Shown here one piece after another: positions 21,456 through 30,165 of a stretch of DNA of 35,454 bases (positions are counted from its first letter, which is position 1; every line of letters begins with the position of its first letter). The notes beneath the pieces were generated by a model that was not told where the DNA came from, made no database searches, and worked only from the letters and a program-made list of their open reading frames with translations. The stretch is from Ignavibacteriales bacterium. GTDB taxonomy: Bacteria; Bacteroidota; Ignavibacteria; Ignavibacteriales; Ignavibacteriaceae. The stretch is taken from contig JAGUYG010000070.1 in assembly GCA_020061465.1 (NCBI GenBank), forward strand, positions 1 to 35,454, given 5' to 3'. The translations under genes were made by a program, and so were the position numbers.

Positions 21456-22958
21456 TTAATCGGAAAAGATTATATCATTCAGATACGCAGAAATTTTATC
21501 AATCGAAATTCTAATTTGATTCATTGAATCCCGCTCGCGTATTGTTACAGTTTGATCGGAAAGTGTTTGCGTATCAACCGTAATCGAGAATGGTGTTCCG
21601 GCTTCGTCCATTCTTCTGTATCTTCTTCCGATAGCTCCTTTATCATCATAAAATACTTTGAATCTCTTTCTTAATTCCTTTTCGATGCTGCGTGCAATCT
21701 CCGGCATTCCGTCCTTATTAACCAAAGGCAGTATCGCAGCTTTTATAGGGGCAAGTTTAGGATGAAACTTTAACACACTCCTCATTTCGTTATTTACTTC
21801 TTCTTCATAATATGCATCGATTAAAAATGCCATGAATGATCTGCTTGCACCCGCTGAAGTTTCAATGATATAAGGGATATACTTTTCTTTCAATTCTTCG
21901 TCGAAATATTTCAACGATTTACCGGAGAATTCTTCGTGCCTGCTCAAGTCGAAGTTTGTTCGGTTGTGAATCCCTTCAATTTCGCCCCAGCCGAACGGAA
22001 AGTGATATTCGATATCGGTTGCTTCTTTAGCGTAATGTGCAAGCTTATTTACCGGATGATCGTGATATCTTAATTTATTTTTCGTCATACCGAGAGAAAT
22101 AAACCAATTTAATCTCTCGGATTTCCAGTAATCATACCATTCTTTGTCTTTAACAGGATTAACAAAATACTGCATTTCCATCTGCTCAAACTCGCGTGTA
22201 CGGAAAAGAAAATTCTTAGTATTAATTTCGTTTCTAAATGCCTTGCCAATTTGAGCGATGCCAAAAGGTAATTTTTGCCTTGCCGAGCTTTGAACATTCA
22301 GGAAATTAACAAAAATACCTTGCGCCGTTTCAGGTCTGAGATATACTACCGCACCGGAATCTTCAACTGGTCCGATAAATGTTTTAAACATCAGATTGAA
22401 TTGTCTTGCCGGTGTGAAAGTATTTTTATTTCCGCATTGTGGACAATTAACCTCCGAGAGTAGAATTGCGTTCAATTCCGAATCTTCTATGGCAGCACTG
22501 AATTCATCCACAGCACCATTAATTTTTTCGGCATTTTGTATAACAGTTTCAAATTTATCTTTCCACCCGGGATTGTCCGTAAATTTTAATTTAAGTTCTT
22601 CAACCGCTTTATGTTTTTTCTTTTCATTTATCAATTCGCCCAGAACATCCAAACGAAATCTTGCTTTGCAGCTTTTGCAGTCAATCATAGGATCGGTAAA
22701 ACTATCAACGTGACCCGAGGCTTCCCAAACGCGTGGGTGCATTAAAATAGAAGCATCCAATCCTTCCACATCCTCCCGGAAAGTCATGGCTTTCCACCAT
22801 TCTTCTTTTATATTTTTTAACAGCTCAACACCTAAAGGACCATAATCCCAACAGCCGTTCAGTCCGCCGTAAATTTCACTGGATTGGAATACAAATCCCC
22901 TTCTTTTTGCAAGTGATACTATTTTCTCGAGTATTTCGTTCTGAGGTTTCTTTTGCAT
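21456..22958 (-). CDS. glyS: Glycyl-tRNA synthetase (alpha2 type)
   Basis: A 500-residue class II synthetase that charges tRNA-Gly with glycine. It is the eukaryote-like homodimeric type rather than the bacterial alpha2-beta2 type. Seen: KRRGFVFQSSEIYGGLNGCWDYGPLG at the N-terminus, two zinc-site pairs CKSC and CPQC in the insert, motif 2 RNEINTKNFLFRTREFEQMEMQ and the ASRSFMAFLIDAYYEE region. The C-terminal anticodon domain follows (LAPIKAAILPLVNKDG). I use the ATG at 22958; a TTG four codons upstream with AAAGGC in front is an alternative. It is monocistronic. Confidence 0.96.
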   Translation of the reverse strand: MQKKPQNEILEKIVSLAKRRGFVFQSSEIYGGLNGCWDYGPLGVELLKNIKEEWWKAMTFREDVEGLDASILMHPRVWEASGHVDSFTDPMIDCKSCKARFRLDVLGELINEKKKHKAVEELKLKFTDNPGWKDKFETVIQNAEKINGAVDEFSAAIEDSELNAILLSEVNCPQCGNKNTFTPARQFNLMFKTFIGPVEDSGAVVYLRPETAQGIFVNFLNVQSSARQKLPFGIAQIGKAFRNEINTKNFLFRTREFEQMEMQYFVNPVKDKEWYDYWKSERLNWFISLGMTKNKLRYHDHPVNKLAHYAKEATDIEYHFPFGWGEIEGIHNRTNFDLSRHEEFSGKSLKYFDEELKEKYIPYIIETSAGASRSFMAFLIDAYYEEEVNNEMRSVLKFHPKLAPIKAAILPLVNKDGMPEIARSIEKELRKRFKVFYDDKGAIGRRYRRMDEAGTPFSITVDTQTLSDQTVTIRERDSMNQIRISIDKISAYLNDIIFSD

Positions 22959-23149
22959 GTACTTATTCAACGCCTTTATTATTTATTTGAAAAAATGAAT
23001 GCAAATATAGTGAATTTAAGCGAATTTATAAGTCGAAATTAGGTTTCAATATCAGTGCTCGATTTCAAATAAAAAATTTTTAATAAAAGTAGTGAACTAT
23101 CCAATAAGATTTTTAATTTTGTGCTGTAAGATATAAAAGGGAGTTAACC

Positions 23150-23761
23150 ATGCTCAAAATCTTGATGCCTAAAGAGGAAAAGTATTTCGAAGATTTTAAG
23201 GAAATGATTCGACATATCGGTCAAATGGCTGACTGGACGAATCAAATCTTTAGTTCAGACGAGATCAATCAAAATTTAATTCTTAAAATAAAGCCTTTAG
23301 AGGTTAGGTGCGACGAAATTTACTCTAAAGTTGTAAAACGATTAAATAAAACATTTATAACACCTTTCGATAGAGAAGATATTTATCTGCTTACCAAGCG
23401 TCTTGACGATATCAGCGATATGCTCTTCGGAGCTACAGCCCGGATTGAAACTTTTAACATCAAAAGAAAAATTAAATACGCAGATAAATTATCTTCCATT
23501 ATTCTTGAACAGATTAGTGAATTGGGTAAAGCAATACAGGATTTAAAAGTAAAAAGCATAAATGAATGTAAGATCGTGAAAACGCTTGAAACGGAAGCGG
23601 ATAAAATTTATCAAAACGCTATCAAAGAACTCTTTGAAGAAGAAAAAGATCCGATTGAAATAATTAAGAAGAAAGAAATTCTGGAAATACTTGAGAATAC
23701 ATGCGATAAATGTCAAACTACAGCAAACGTCATACTCTCAATCTTCATTAAAAACGCATAA
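23150..23761 (+). CDS. DUF47 PhoU-like phosphate-transport regulator
   Basis: A 203-residue, all-helical cytoplasmic protein of the DUF47 family, paired with PiT phosphate transporters. Seen: the opening MPKEEKYFEDFKEMIRHIG, repeated four-helix PhoU-like blocks rich in Lys/Glu, EADKIYQNAIKELFEEEKDPIEIIKKKEILEILENTCDKC, and the closing ANVILSIFIKNA. A good ribosome-binding site (GGGAG) precedes the ATG. The transporter gene begins five bases after its stop, so the two form an operon. The family is thought to control PiT activity, probably with metal-phosphate sensing, but the mechanism is not established. Confidence 0.9.
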   Translation: MLKILMPKEEKYFEDFKEMIRHIGQMADWTNQIFSSDEINQNLILKIKPLEVRCDEIYSKVVKRLNKTFITPFDREDIYLLTKRLDDISDMLFGATARIETFNIKRKIKYADKLSSIILEQISELGKAIQDLKVKSINECKIVKTLETEADKIYQNAIKELFEEEKDPIEIIKKKEILEILENTCDKCQTTANVILSIFIKNA

Positions 23762-23765
23762 CTGA

Positions 23766-24764
23766 ATGGAATTTGCAGTTGTAATTATTTTTCTCGCACT
23801 TGTATTCGACTTTTATAATGGCATGAACGATGCCGCTAATTCTATAGCAACTATTGTATCAACAAGGGTTTTACCCCCTGCGATGGCTGTAGCATGGGCG
23901 GCTTTTTTCAATTTTGCCGCTGCGTTTGTTTTTGGTGTTAGTGTTGCTACAACTATCGGTAAAGGTATCGTCGACGTAAATATGGTTGATAACTTTGTGA
24001 TTTTCTCCGGCATAGTTGGTGCGATTACACTTACTGCAACTGCTACCCACTACGGATTACCTATAAGCGTTTCCCACTCTATTATAGGTGGGTATGGCGG
24101 CGCTGCACTAATTAAGGGTGGAATTGATGCAATAATAATTTCGGGGTATACCAAAATTTTAATCTTCATTTTCGTAGCTCCTTTCCTCGGTTTGATAATG
24201 GCATTTTTGTTTTCTGTGATAACGCTGTGGATAGTTAAAAACAAATCGCCCCGCCGCGTTGATAAATATTTCCGGAAGCTGCAATTAATTTCGGCTGCGC
24301 TTTTCAGCTTAAGCCATGGTTCAAACGATGCGCAGAAAACGATTGGAATAATTACTATTGTTTTGTTCACAAACCAGATGATAGGATCAACGTTTTATGT
24401 GCCTTTCTGGGTAGTAATTTTATCTCACACCGTTATTGCCATGGGAACTTTTATAGGAGGCTGGAAGGTTATACGCACACTTGGAATGCGTATTACCAAA
24501 TTAAATCCGTTCGGTGGATTCAGTGCGGAATCTTCAGCAGGACTGACTGTGATGATGGCTACTTTACTCGGTATTCCCGTAAGCACTACACATACTATTA
24601 CAGGCGCCATTATAGGCGTGGGAACCACAAAAAGATTTTCGGCTGTTCGATGGGGAGTTGCTAAAAACATTCTTTGGGCATGGGTGCTTACTATTCCGCT
24701 TTCGGCTTTGTTTGCTATGCTGACGTTTCATGTATCTACCACACTGTATAATTACTTCAAATAG
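23766..24764 (+). CDS. pit: PiT-family inorganic phosphate transporter
   Basis: A 332-residue membrane protein importing phosphate with protons or sodium, or metal-phosphate complexes. Seen: the duplicated PiT signature, GMNDAANSIAT near residue 19 and LSHGSNDAQKTIGII near 180. LPISVSHSIIGGYGGAAL and GIPVSTTHTITGAIIGVG are the matching half-repeats. About ten membrane helices are present. Length matches the short bacterial PiT type with no large central loop. It is translated just after the DUF47 gene. A nested hairpin at 24898-24945 probably ends the transcript. Confidence 0.94.
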   Translation: MEFAVVIIFLALVFDFYNGMNDAANSIATIVSTRVLPPAMAVAWAAFFNFAAAFVFGVSVATTIGKGIVDVNMVDNFVIFSGIVGAITLTATATHYGLPISVSHSIIGGYGGAALIKGGIDAIIISGYTKILIFIFVAPFLGLIMAFLFSVITLWIVKNKSPRRVDKYFRKLQLISAALFSLSHGSNDAQKTIGIITIVLFTNQMIGSTFYVPFWVVILSHTVIAMGTFIGGWKVIRTLGMRITKLNPFGGFSAESSAGLTVMMATLLGIPVSTTHTITGAIIGVGTTKRFSAVRWGVAKNILWAWVLTIPLSALFAMLTFHVSTTLYNYFK

Positions 24765-24897
24765 TTTCTGCTTAATTCGATAACAAATGTAAATTTTTAT
24801 CCTAATCTTTTCTTAGTAACTCACCTTACGCAAATTTTCAAAAAAATATTTGAAATAATTATTAAACTATATAATTGGTTACGTGTTATACTGTTGT

Positions 24898-24945
24898 AGA
24901 GACGGGGCATCCCGAAAGCATTCGGGACAAGTTACCCCGTCTTTA
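24898..24945. terminator. Nested hairpin between convergent genes
   Basis: Outer stem AGACGGGG (24900-24907) with CCCCGTCT (24935-24942). Inside it is a separate TCCCGAA-agca-TTCGGGA hairpin (24910-24927) of the same TCCCGA type as in the tRNA remnants. It lies 130 bases after the PiT gene and 80 bases after the end of the DUF2520 gene, so it could terminate both, although it lacks strong T-tracts. The inner part looks inserted. Confidence 0.55.
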
Positions 24946-25025
24946 CGTTCGAAATTACAATTAATTTTTCATTATCGACTTAATGATTTTTTATAATCCT
25001 GTTTCAATTCAGCTGATATTTTAGT

Positions 25026-25967
25026 CTAACACTGATATTTTTGCGTAACATGAGTTAGTAATTCTTCTGATATAATTCTAAGTAGATATTGCTGCACTTC
25101 ATCAAAATTTAGCGGCTGACCATCTTTTTTCGATTCCACAATTTCTACAAGCTGAAGCGATTGAATTGCATAACTCAACAGCGTTACATTAACCTCAGAG
25201 TTTGACTTTAATTTCTTTAGCGCTTCAACATGTTTTTTTATCGTATCGATATCTCCCCTTTCAACCGGTCCCGACAATGCTTTTTCAATACCAAACCGGT
25301 ACACGTTTTTAATTGAAGATCGAACAATTGGGTTTAACAATTTCAGCGATTCATTTTCATTAATGCCTGATGACTTTAATAGTGAAACCGCTTTGAACAT
25401 ATTACCGATTAAAAAATTTGACGCAAAAACTCCCGAGGCATGATAATACTTTTTATCTTCAGCTTTTAAACTAAACGGAAGTAATTTTAGCTGATGAGCT
25501 AATGAATAAAGAAATTTTTCAGCCACTTTATTATCGGTTTCGATACATGTAAAACTTCCTTTTACCGGAAAAACCTTTTTTGAGGGAAACGTTTGCATAA
25601 TATGAAATGATGCGGTTAGCGCATCTCTCTTTTTTAAGGATCGCAATAACGACGAATCTTCTGCACCGGAGAAATGAACGAAGAGAGAATCTGAAAATGA
25701 AAAACTTAAATCTGAAAGGCTACGGGCAGTTTGCTCAATTTCATTATCGGGAACGGTTAGAAAAAAAATTTTTACCGATGGCGGAATTTCATCCAATCGA
25801 TCCGAGTAATTGTTAATAGAAAACTTCTTTGCAAGTTTAAATGCCGATTCGTTGTTTTTGCTGATTATCGCAGTAACCTTATACCAGCTTAACTGCAATG
25901 CACTTATCAGCGAATATGCAATTTTTCCCGCACCAATTACCGCAATATTTGAGCGCCGGGAGAACAC
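25026..25967 (-). CDS. Rossmann-fold DUF2520 protein (dehydrogenase-like)
   Basis: 313 residues. The N-terminal NAD(P)-binding fold shows IAVIGAGKIAYSLISALQ (about 8-25), then FFLTVPDNEIEQTARSL. The DUF2520 domain follows from about 120, with ASFHIMQTFP, KYYHASGVFASNFLIGNMFKA and GPVERGDIDTIKKHVEAL. This resembles 6-phosphogluconate dehydrogenase and pyrroline-carboxylate reductase-like oxidoreductases, but the substrate is unknown. It begins with GTG immediately after the MEMO stop codon, so translation is directly coupled. It is the last of five minus-strand genes. Confidence 0.85.
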   Translation of the reverse strand: MFSRRSNIAVIGAGKIAYSLISALQLSWYKVTAIISKNNESAFKLAKKFSINNYSDRLDEIPPSVKIFFLTVPDNEIEQTARSLSDLSFSFSDSLFVHFSGAEDSSLLRSLKKRDALTASFHIMQTFPSKKVFPVKGSFTCIETDNKVAEKFLYSLAHQLKLLPFSLKAEDKKYYHASGVFASNFLIGNMFKAVSLLKSSGINENESLKLLNPIVRSSIKNVYRFGIEKALSGPVERGDIDTIKKHVEALKKLKSNSEVNVTLLSYAIQSLQLVEIVESKKDGQPLNFDEVQQYLLRIISEELLTHVTQKYQC

Positions 25968-26789
25968 TCATTCACCATAAACCACGGCAGAGAGATAACC
26001 GACAACTTCATCATAGTTGCCCGATGTTTCGCCGGAAGTAGTTCTATACAGCACGACAGTTTTTTTCTTATTCAACAAGCTTGCTGCTTTAAGCATTGCC
26101 ACAATCGGACCGCCGCCGCAGGCTTCGCATCTTTTTTCATCAAGATCCGATTGCAATCCTTCAATATCAAATTCTTCAACTCTTCTTGCTACAACTGAAT
26201 CTAACCTATCCGCAATTTGTTGAGAATAATAGTGCGATAGATCCGAACTTGCTACAACTACCGTAGAATCATCCGCCGATTTCGCAATTGCAGCCGCTAA
26301 TTCATCGACAAACATCTTTCCTTGATCGCCCATAACGACGGGTACAATTTGAAAATTAGACAAACTCAATTGTAAAAACGGAAGTTGAACTTCAATTGCG
26401 TGTTCTTGTCTGTGACCATCTAATCCTTTATAAATAATGCGGCTGTCTGAAATAAGTTTTTCTCTCATCTCTTCATTTACGGGAACAACGCCTAACGGTG
26501 TTTCGTACCCTTCGCCCTCATAAATGGATATGCCTGGAAAGTATTCACGATGACTCGGAGAAATGATGATAACGTTTTTTACCCCTGATCCTTTTAGCAG
26601 ATTAAAACCAAATGCAGCAGTTCTGCCGGAATAAATATAACCCGCATGAGGTGAAACTAAGCCAAAAATTTTTTCCGGCTTCAGTTCGAGTTTAGCAGAA
26701 GCCATTAAAGTTTTTACTTCTTCCCGTAAAGAAATGGGATTAGCCGGATAAAACATTCCTGCTACGGCAGGTTTTCTATAATGGTTCAT
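25968..26789 (-). CDS. amrB: MEMO1-family protein (AmmeMemoRadiSam system protein B)
   Basis: A 273-residue protein of the MEMO family, related in fold to class III ring-opening dioxygenases. The start ATG at 26789 (MNHYRKPAVAGMFYP) has GGAG eight bases upstream. Metal-site residues known from human MEMO1 are present: His48 in SPHAGYIYSG, His80 in SPSHREYFPG, His186 in SSDLSHYYS and Cys224 in CEACGGGPIV. The EHAIEVQLPFLQ motif is intact. In many prokaryotes the MEMO and AMMECR1 genes occur with a radical-SAM gene. Here MEMO and AMMECR1 are adjacent and overlap by 14 bases, but no radical-SAM gene is in the window. The biochemical role is unresolved. Confidence 0.92.
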   Translation of the reverse strand: MNHYRKPAVAGMFYPANPISLREEVKTLMASAKLELKPEKIFGLVSPHAGYIYSGRTAAFGFNLLKGSGVKNVIIISPSHREYFPGISIYEGEGYETPLGVVPVNEEMREKLISDSRIIYKGLDGHRQEHAIEVQLPFLQLSLSNFQIVPVVMGDQGKMFVDELAAAIAKSADDSTVVVASSDLSHYYSQQIADRLDSVVARRVEEFDIEGLQSDLDEKRCEACGGGPIVAMLKAASLLNKKKTVVLYRTTSGETSGNYDEVVGYLSAVVYGE

Positions 26790-27354
26790 ACGTTCTTCTC
26801 CTTCTTCCCAATTCGGAAAACACAACGGCTGTAAAAGTATATAAATTCAGCGGCTTGTGTTCCCATGTAAAAGAATCTATACCGGTCTTTTCACAAATTG
26901 CGGTTAAAAATTGAGGAATTGAATAATTATTCTCTCTGGCAACCTGCGGTAAAAGTACCCCGCGGCGGTAGCCTTCGTCAAGTATTAATCCATGCCTGCC
27001 TATTTCAATATCCTCGTAGCTTCTAATCGGATTAGGAGGCGAAAGAACCGAGATTTCTATGTTTACTTTTCCGACTTCCTCACGGGTTAACGGTGGAAAT
27101 CTGGGGTCGTTGGATGCAGCTTGTACGGCTGCGTCACACACAGTCTCAAATATGTTTTTTTGAGACGATAGATAACCTATACATCCTCTAAGGTGACCGT
27201 TAATAGTTAACGTTACAAATGCGCCGGCGTTTTGTTTAAGGTTTGAAAATTTCTTAAAATCAATAACCGGGGGATTTTTCTTTGCAAAAAGTGTTTGAAT
27301 TGATTCGCGGGCTGCTGCTAATAATACTCCTCTTTCCTCTGTAGTAAGTTGCAT
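26776..27354 (-). CDS. amrA: AMMECR1-domain protein (AmmeMemoRadiSam system protein A)
   Basis: A 192-residue AMMECR1-family protein. The invariant LRGCIGY motif is at 55-61, followed by AAVQAASNDPRFPPLTREEVGKVNIEISVLSPP and GRHGLILDEGYRRGVLLPQVA, all hallmark segments. Family function is unknown; the Cys-containing motif suggests a nucleotide or redox role. It overlaps the MEMO gene and follows the DUF4905-like gene by 21 bases. Its C-terminal RRRRTYEPL tail is unusually basic. Confidence 0.93.
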   Translation of the reverse strand: MQLTTEERGVLLAAARESIQTLFAKKNPPVIDFKKFSNLKQNAGAFVTLTINGHLRGCIGYLSSQKNIFETVCDAAVQAASNDPRFPPLTREEVGKVNIEISVLSPPNPIRSYEDIEIGRHGLILDEGYRRGVLLPQVARENNYSIPQFLTAICEKTGIDSFTWEHKPLNLYTFTAVVFSELGRRRRTYEPL

Positions 27355-27375
27355 ATTTTTTCTCCATTAAAATTA

Positions 27376-28209
27376 TTAATCATGTTTTATCGAACATACT
27401 AACAAGATTGACTTTTCTTTCAAAAGAAACAAACGATCATCGATTACAAAGAAGGAATCCGGTACAATTGCGCGTGCAGTTGAGTTCAAAGTTTCTTCAA
27501 AAATAACTTTTTCATGTTCAATATCAATAGCTTTGAATTTATTTTTTAAACTGCCGTCATCATTAACCGTGTGAAAACTTAAGAGCAGCAATCCATTTGA
27601 AATTATATAATCGATGCTGCCGGTTACCAACTCAGCTTCTTTCACTTTTTTTATAATTTTTACTAAAGCGGTTTCATCGTTCGATACTGAAGAAAATTTT
27701 CGCGGGAAAAAGAAAGCATCGTAAAAAGAGTTCTTTGTTTGCCCTTCTCGAATTTTATTTACTTCGGCAGCGTTATCTCCTAAGTCTTCGATTAGTTCCC
27801 CGGTATTCGAATTAAGAATAAAAAATTTTCTTCCTTCGAAATATGTTTGATATGAGTAAAGCTTATCTTCATTAAGGAAAAGAAAATTATAATTTTCATC
27901 TTCCCAGAGAATTTCAGCCGAAGCTATGTCGAAAGCTATGATACCTGTATGATAAGGAAGATCCGGTTTAAAGAATTTATGGAAAAATATTATTCCTTTT
28001 GCAGCATCTTCAATTCCAATCCAAAATTTTTCATCAAGCTGAAAACGTTTTAGTATAATTTTGCCGGAGGATATTTTAAAGCATGTAAAGAAAGCTTCTT
28101 TTTTCTGAACGTCACGCTCTTCGATAATTAACAAATCATTCCCTGCGGGTATTATCCGCCAAATATGCGCTTTACTTTTGTATGAATATTCCTTCTTAAT
28201 TCTTGACAT
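27376..28209 (-). CDS. DUF4905-like beta-propeller protein
   Basis: 277 residues without a signal peptide, therefore probably cytoplasmic. The pattern is repeated strands with WRIIPAGNDLLIIEERDVQKKEAFFTCFKISSG, GIIAFDIASAEILWEDENYNFLFLNEDKLYSYQT and KFFILNSNTGELIEDLG, the PQQ/WD-like blade style. The opening matches what I recall of the Bacteroidota family DUF4905, at moderate confidence. No catalytic residues are evident. It is five bases after the tryptophanase gene and 21 before AMMECR1, within one transcription unit. The function is unknown. Confidence 0.6.
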   Translation of the reverse strand: MSRIKKEYSYKSKAHIWRIIPAGNDLLIIEERDVQKKEAFFTCFKISSGKIILKRFQLDEKFWIGIEDAAKGIIFFHKFFKPDLPYHTGIIAFDIASAEILWEDENYNFLFLNEDKLYSYQTYFEGRKFFILNSNTGELIEDLGDNAAEVNKIREGQTKNSFYDAFFFPRKFSSVSNDETALVKIIKKVKEAELVTGSIDYIISNGLLLLSFHTVNDDGSLKNKFKAIDIEHEKVIFEETLNSTARAIVPDSFFVIDDRLFLLKEKSILLVCSIKHD

Positions 28210-28214
28210 AAAAA

Positions 28215-29591
28215 TTATTTTCTTATAGGCTCGAACAACGCTGTAAAATGCCTTAGCATCGGGGCTTCATAAATAATTTTATAACCTCTTAATCGGTCTT
28301 TATTCTGAAATACTTCTAAGATTACTTCAATAACATAATCGATATGGCTTTGTGTATATACTCGTCGCGGGATTGCAAGTCTTACCAACTCCATAGGTGG
28401 AGGAATTAATTTACCTTCTTTATCATATTTACCAAACATAACGCTTCCAATTTCTACCGCCCTTATTCCGCCTTCAATATAAAGCTCACAAACTATTGAC
28501 TGACCGGGAAATTCTTCTGGAGGAACATGCGGCAAGAATCTTTTTGCATCGATGTAGATGGCATGCCCGCCGGGGGGTTCTATAATCGGAACTCCGGCAA
28601 GGATTAATTTTTCGCCAAGATACTCTACGCTTCTAATTCTATATTGAAGATAATGCTCGTCGAGAACCTCTTCTAAACCTTGAGCTACGGCTTCCAAATC
28701 ACGACCGGCTAATCCGCCGTATGTAAGAAATCCTTCGGTAACGATTAAAAGATTTCTGCATTGCATTGCAAGCTCGTCATCATTTAATGCAAGGAACCCG
28801 CCGATGTTTACGAGTGCATCTTTCTTCGCGCTCATCGTTGCACCGTCGGCATAGGAAAATATTTCCTGTGCGATCGCTAAAACAGATTTATTCTCATATC
28901 CTTTTTCTCTTTTTTTGATAAAGTAGGCATTCTCCGCAAACCTGCATGCATCAAGAAAAAGCGGAATACCGTGTTTAACACAAACTTCTTTTACCTCTTT
29001 AATATTTTGCATTGATACCGGTTGTCCCCCGCCCGAATTATTCGTTACGGTAAGCATGCAGAGCGGAATATTTTCATTACCTTTTTCATTAATAAATCTT
29101 TTAAGCTGAGCAACATCCATGTTACCTTTGAAGTCCGCTCTTACTTCGGGATGCTTTCCTTCTTCAATTAAGATATCAACCGCTTCGGCATTTGTAAACT
29201 CGATGTTTGCTCTGGTAGTATCGAAGTGTGTATTGTTAGGAAAATATTTACCGGAACCGCCTACGATAAAAAATAAAATTTTCTCAGCAGCTCTTCCTTG
29301 ATGCGTGGGGATGATATGTTTCATGCCGGTAATTTTTTTTACAGCTTCCTCAAACTTGTAAAAGCTTTTAGAACCGGCATATGATTCATCGCCTCTCATT
29401 ATACCTGCCCATTGTTCTGAGCTCATGGCAGAAGTTCCGCTGTCAGTTAATAAATCAATAAGCACATCATCGGCGTGAAGAAGGAAAGTGTTGTAACCGG
29501 CTTTTTCAATTACCTGCTGTCTTTCTTCCTTTGTTGTAAAACGTATCGGTTCAACGGATTTGATTTTGAACGGTTCAATTATCGTTTTCAT
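28215..29591 (-). CDS. tnaA: Tryptophanase (tryptophan indole-lyase)
   Basis: A 458-residue PLP-dependent beta-eliminating lyase that splits tryptophan into indole, pyruvate and ammonia. Seen: IDLLTDSGTSAMS, the IPTHQGRAAE phosphate-binding region and the PLP lysine in MSAKKDA (K257). Residues that separate it from tyrosine phenol-lyase favour tryptophanase. LRHFTALF has His448 where E. coli TnaA has His463 and phenol-lyases have Phe. RAVEIGS has Ile381 where phenol-lyase has Arg. CELYIEGGIRAVEIG also resembles TnaA. It is the first gene of the five-gene minus-strand set. I saw no TnaC-like leader peptide upstream and no permease gene. Confidence 0.88.
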   Translation of the reverse strand: MKTIIEPFKIKSVEPIRFTTKEERQQVIEKAGYNTFLLHADDVLIDLLTDSGTSAMSSEQWAGIMRGDESYAGSKSFYKFEEAVKKITGMKHIIPTHQGRAAEKILFFIVGGSGKYFPNNTHFDTTRANIEFTNAEAVDILIEEGKHPEVRADFKGNMDVAQLKRFINEKGNENIPLCMLTVTNNSGGGQPVSMQNIKEVKEVCVKHGIPLFLDACRFAENAYFIKKREKGYENKSVLAIAQEIFSYADGATMSAKKDALVNIGGFLALNDDELAMQCRNLLIVTEGFLTYGGLAGRDLEAVAQGLEEVLDEHYLQYRIRSVEYLGEKLILAGVPIIEPPGGHAIYIDAKRFLPHVPPEEFPGQSIVCELYIEGGIRAVEIGSVMFGKYDKEGKLIPPPMELVRLAIPRRVYTQSHIDYVIEVILEVFQNKDRLRGYKIIYEAPMLRHFTALFEPIRK

Positions 29592-30165
29592 GCTCTCCCT
29601 AATGAATTGAAAATTTATGTTTCAAATTATTCTTAAATGAACAAGAAGGCAAATTTTCCTATGTAAAGTATGCTTGACATTTTGTAAAGAATACTATAAT
29701 TTTATTTTAGAAAAAAAATAATTGTACCCCTTTTTTCTTCGTGCTGAAATAGTGCAAATCAAAATGAATCATGAAACGATTATGAAAGCTTTATTATAAA
29801 ATTATGCAAAACGGAAAAAGTTGGACCATTACCGTTCGCTTCAGCGAACGGACTATGGAAGTTAAAGAAATTTCAGGCTTTAGCCATTAAGTGTAATCCG
29901 ATGACGGCAGTAATTATGATTAAAAAGGAAACGAGTTCATAGATAAAATATTCCATAAAGAATTTGGTTATCAGAGTAAATTTCAAAGCGGTATTTACTC
30001 ATTAGGTCACGTTGTGAAAGATGTAATTTTGGCTACAACCAGTGTGTTAATGAAAAAAATCATCCAATGACCTAAATGTCGTGACAATGAAAATTAACAA
30101 AATATAGCTTTTGCGCAACTTCAATTAATAATGTTTTTATCCCAAGGTATTTGAGGAGAATCAGC
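29592..30165. other. Intergenic region between divergent genes
   Basis: 574 bases between the tryptophanase start and a small membrane-protein gene. It carries the second double-hairpin repeat (29832-29885) and AT-rich DNA with tracts suited to promoters (for example around 29690-29730), but no clear promoter could be fixed. A 48-codon open frame at 29924-30070 has no usable start and may be a decayed gene. Confidence 0.55.
29832..29885 (+). repeat. Double-hairpin repeat, copy 2
   Basis: CCGTTCGC-TTCA-GCGAACGG (29832-29851), 24 bases, then GGC-TTTA-GCC (29876-29885). Same order, loops and spacing as the copy at 17919-17973, with a compensated stem change. It lies about 240 bases upstream of the tryptophanase start. 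Confidence 0.75.

Noticed and set aside
28215-29591. Tyrosine phenol-lyase instead of tryptophanase
   Set aside because: His448 and Ile381 match tryptophanase; phenol-lyases carry Phe and Arg at these places.
29592-29800. TnaC-type leader peptide before tryptophanase
   Set aside because: I found no short frame with the expected Trp and Pro residues.
29924-30070. 48-codon open frame upstream of the small membrane protein
   Set aside because: It lacks a start codon and ribosome-binding site, and I could not match it to a family; at most a decayed gene.
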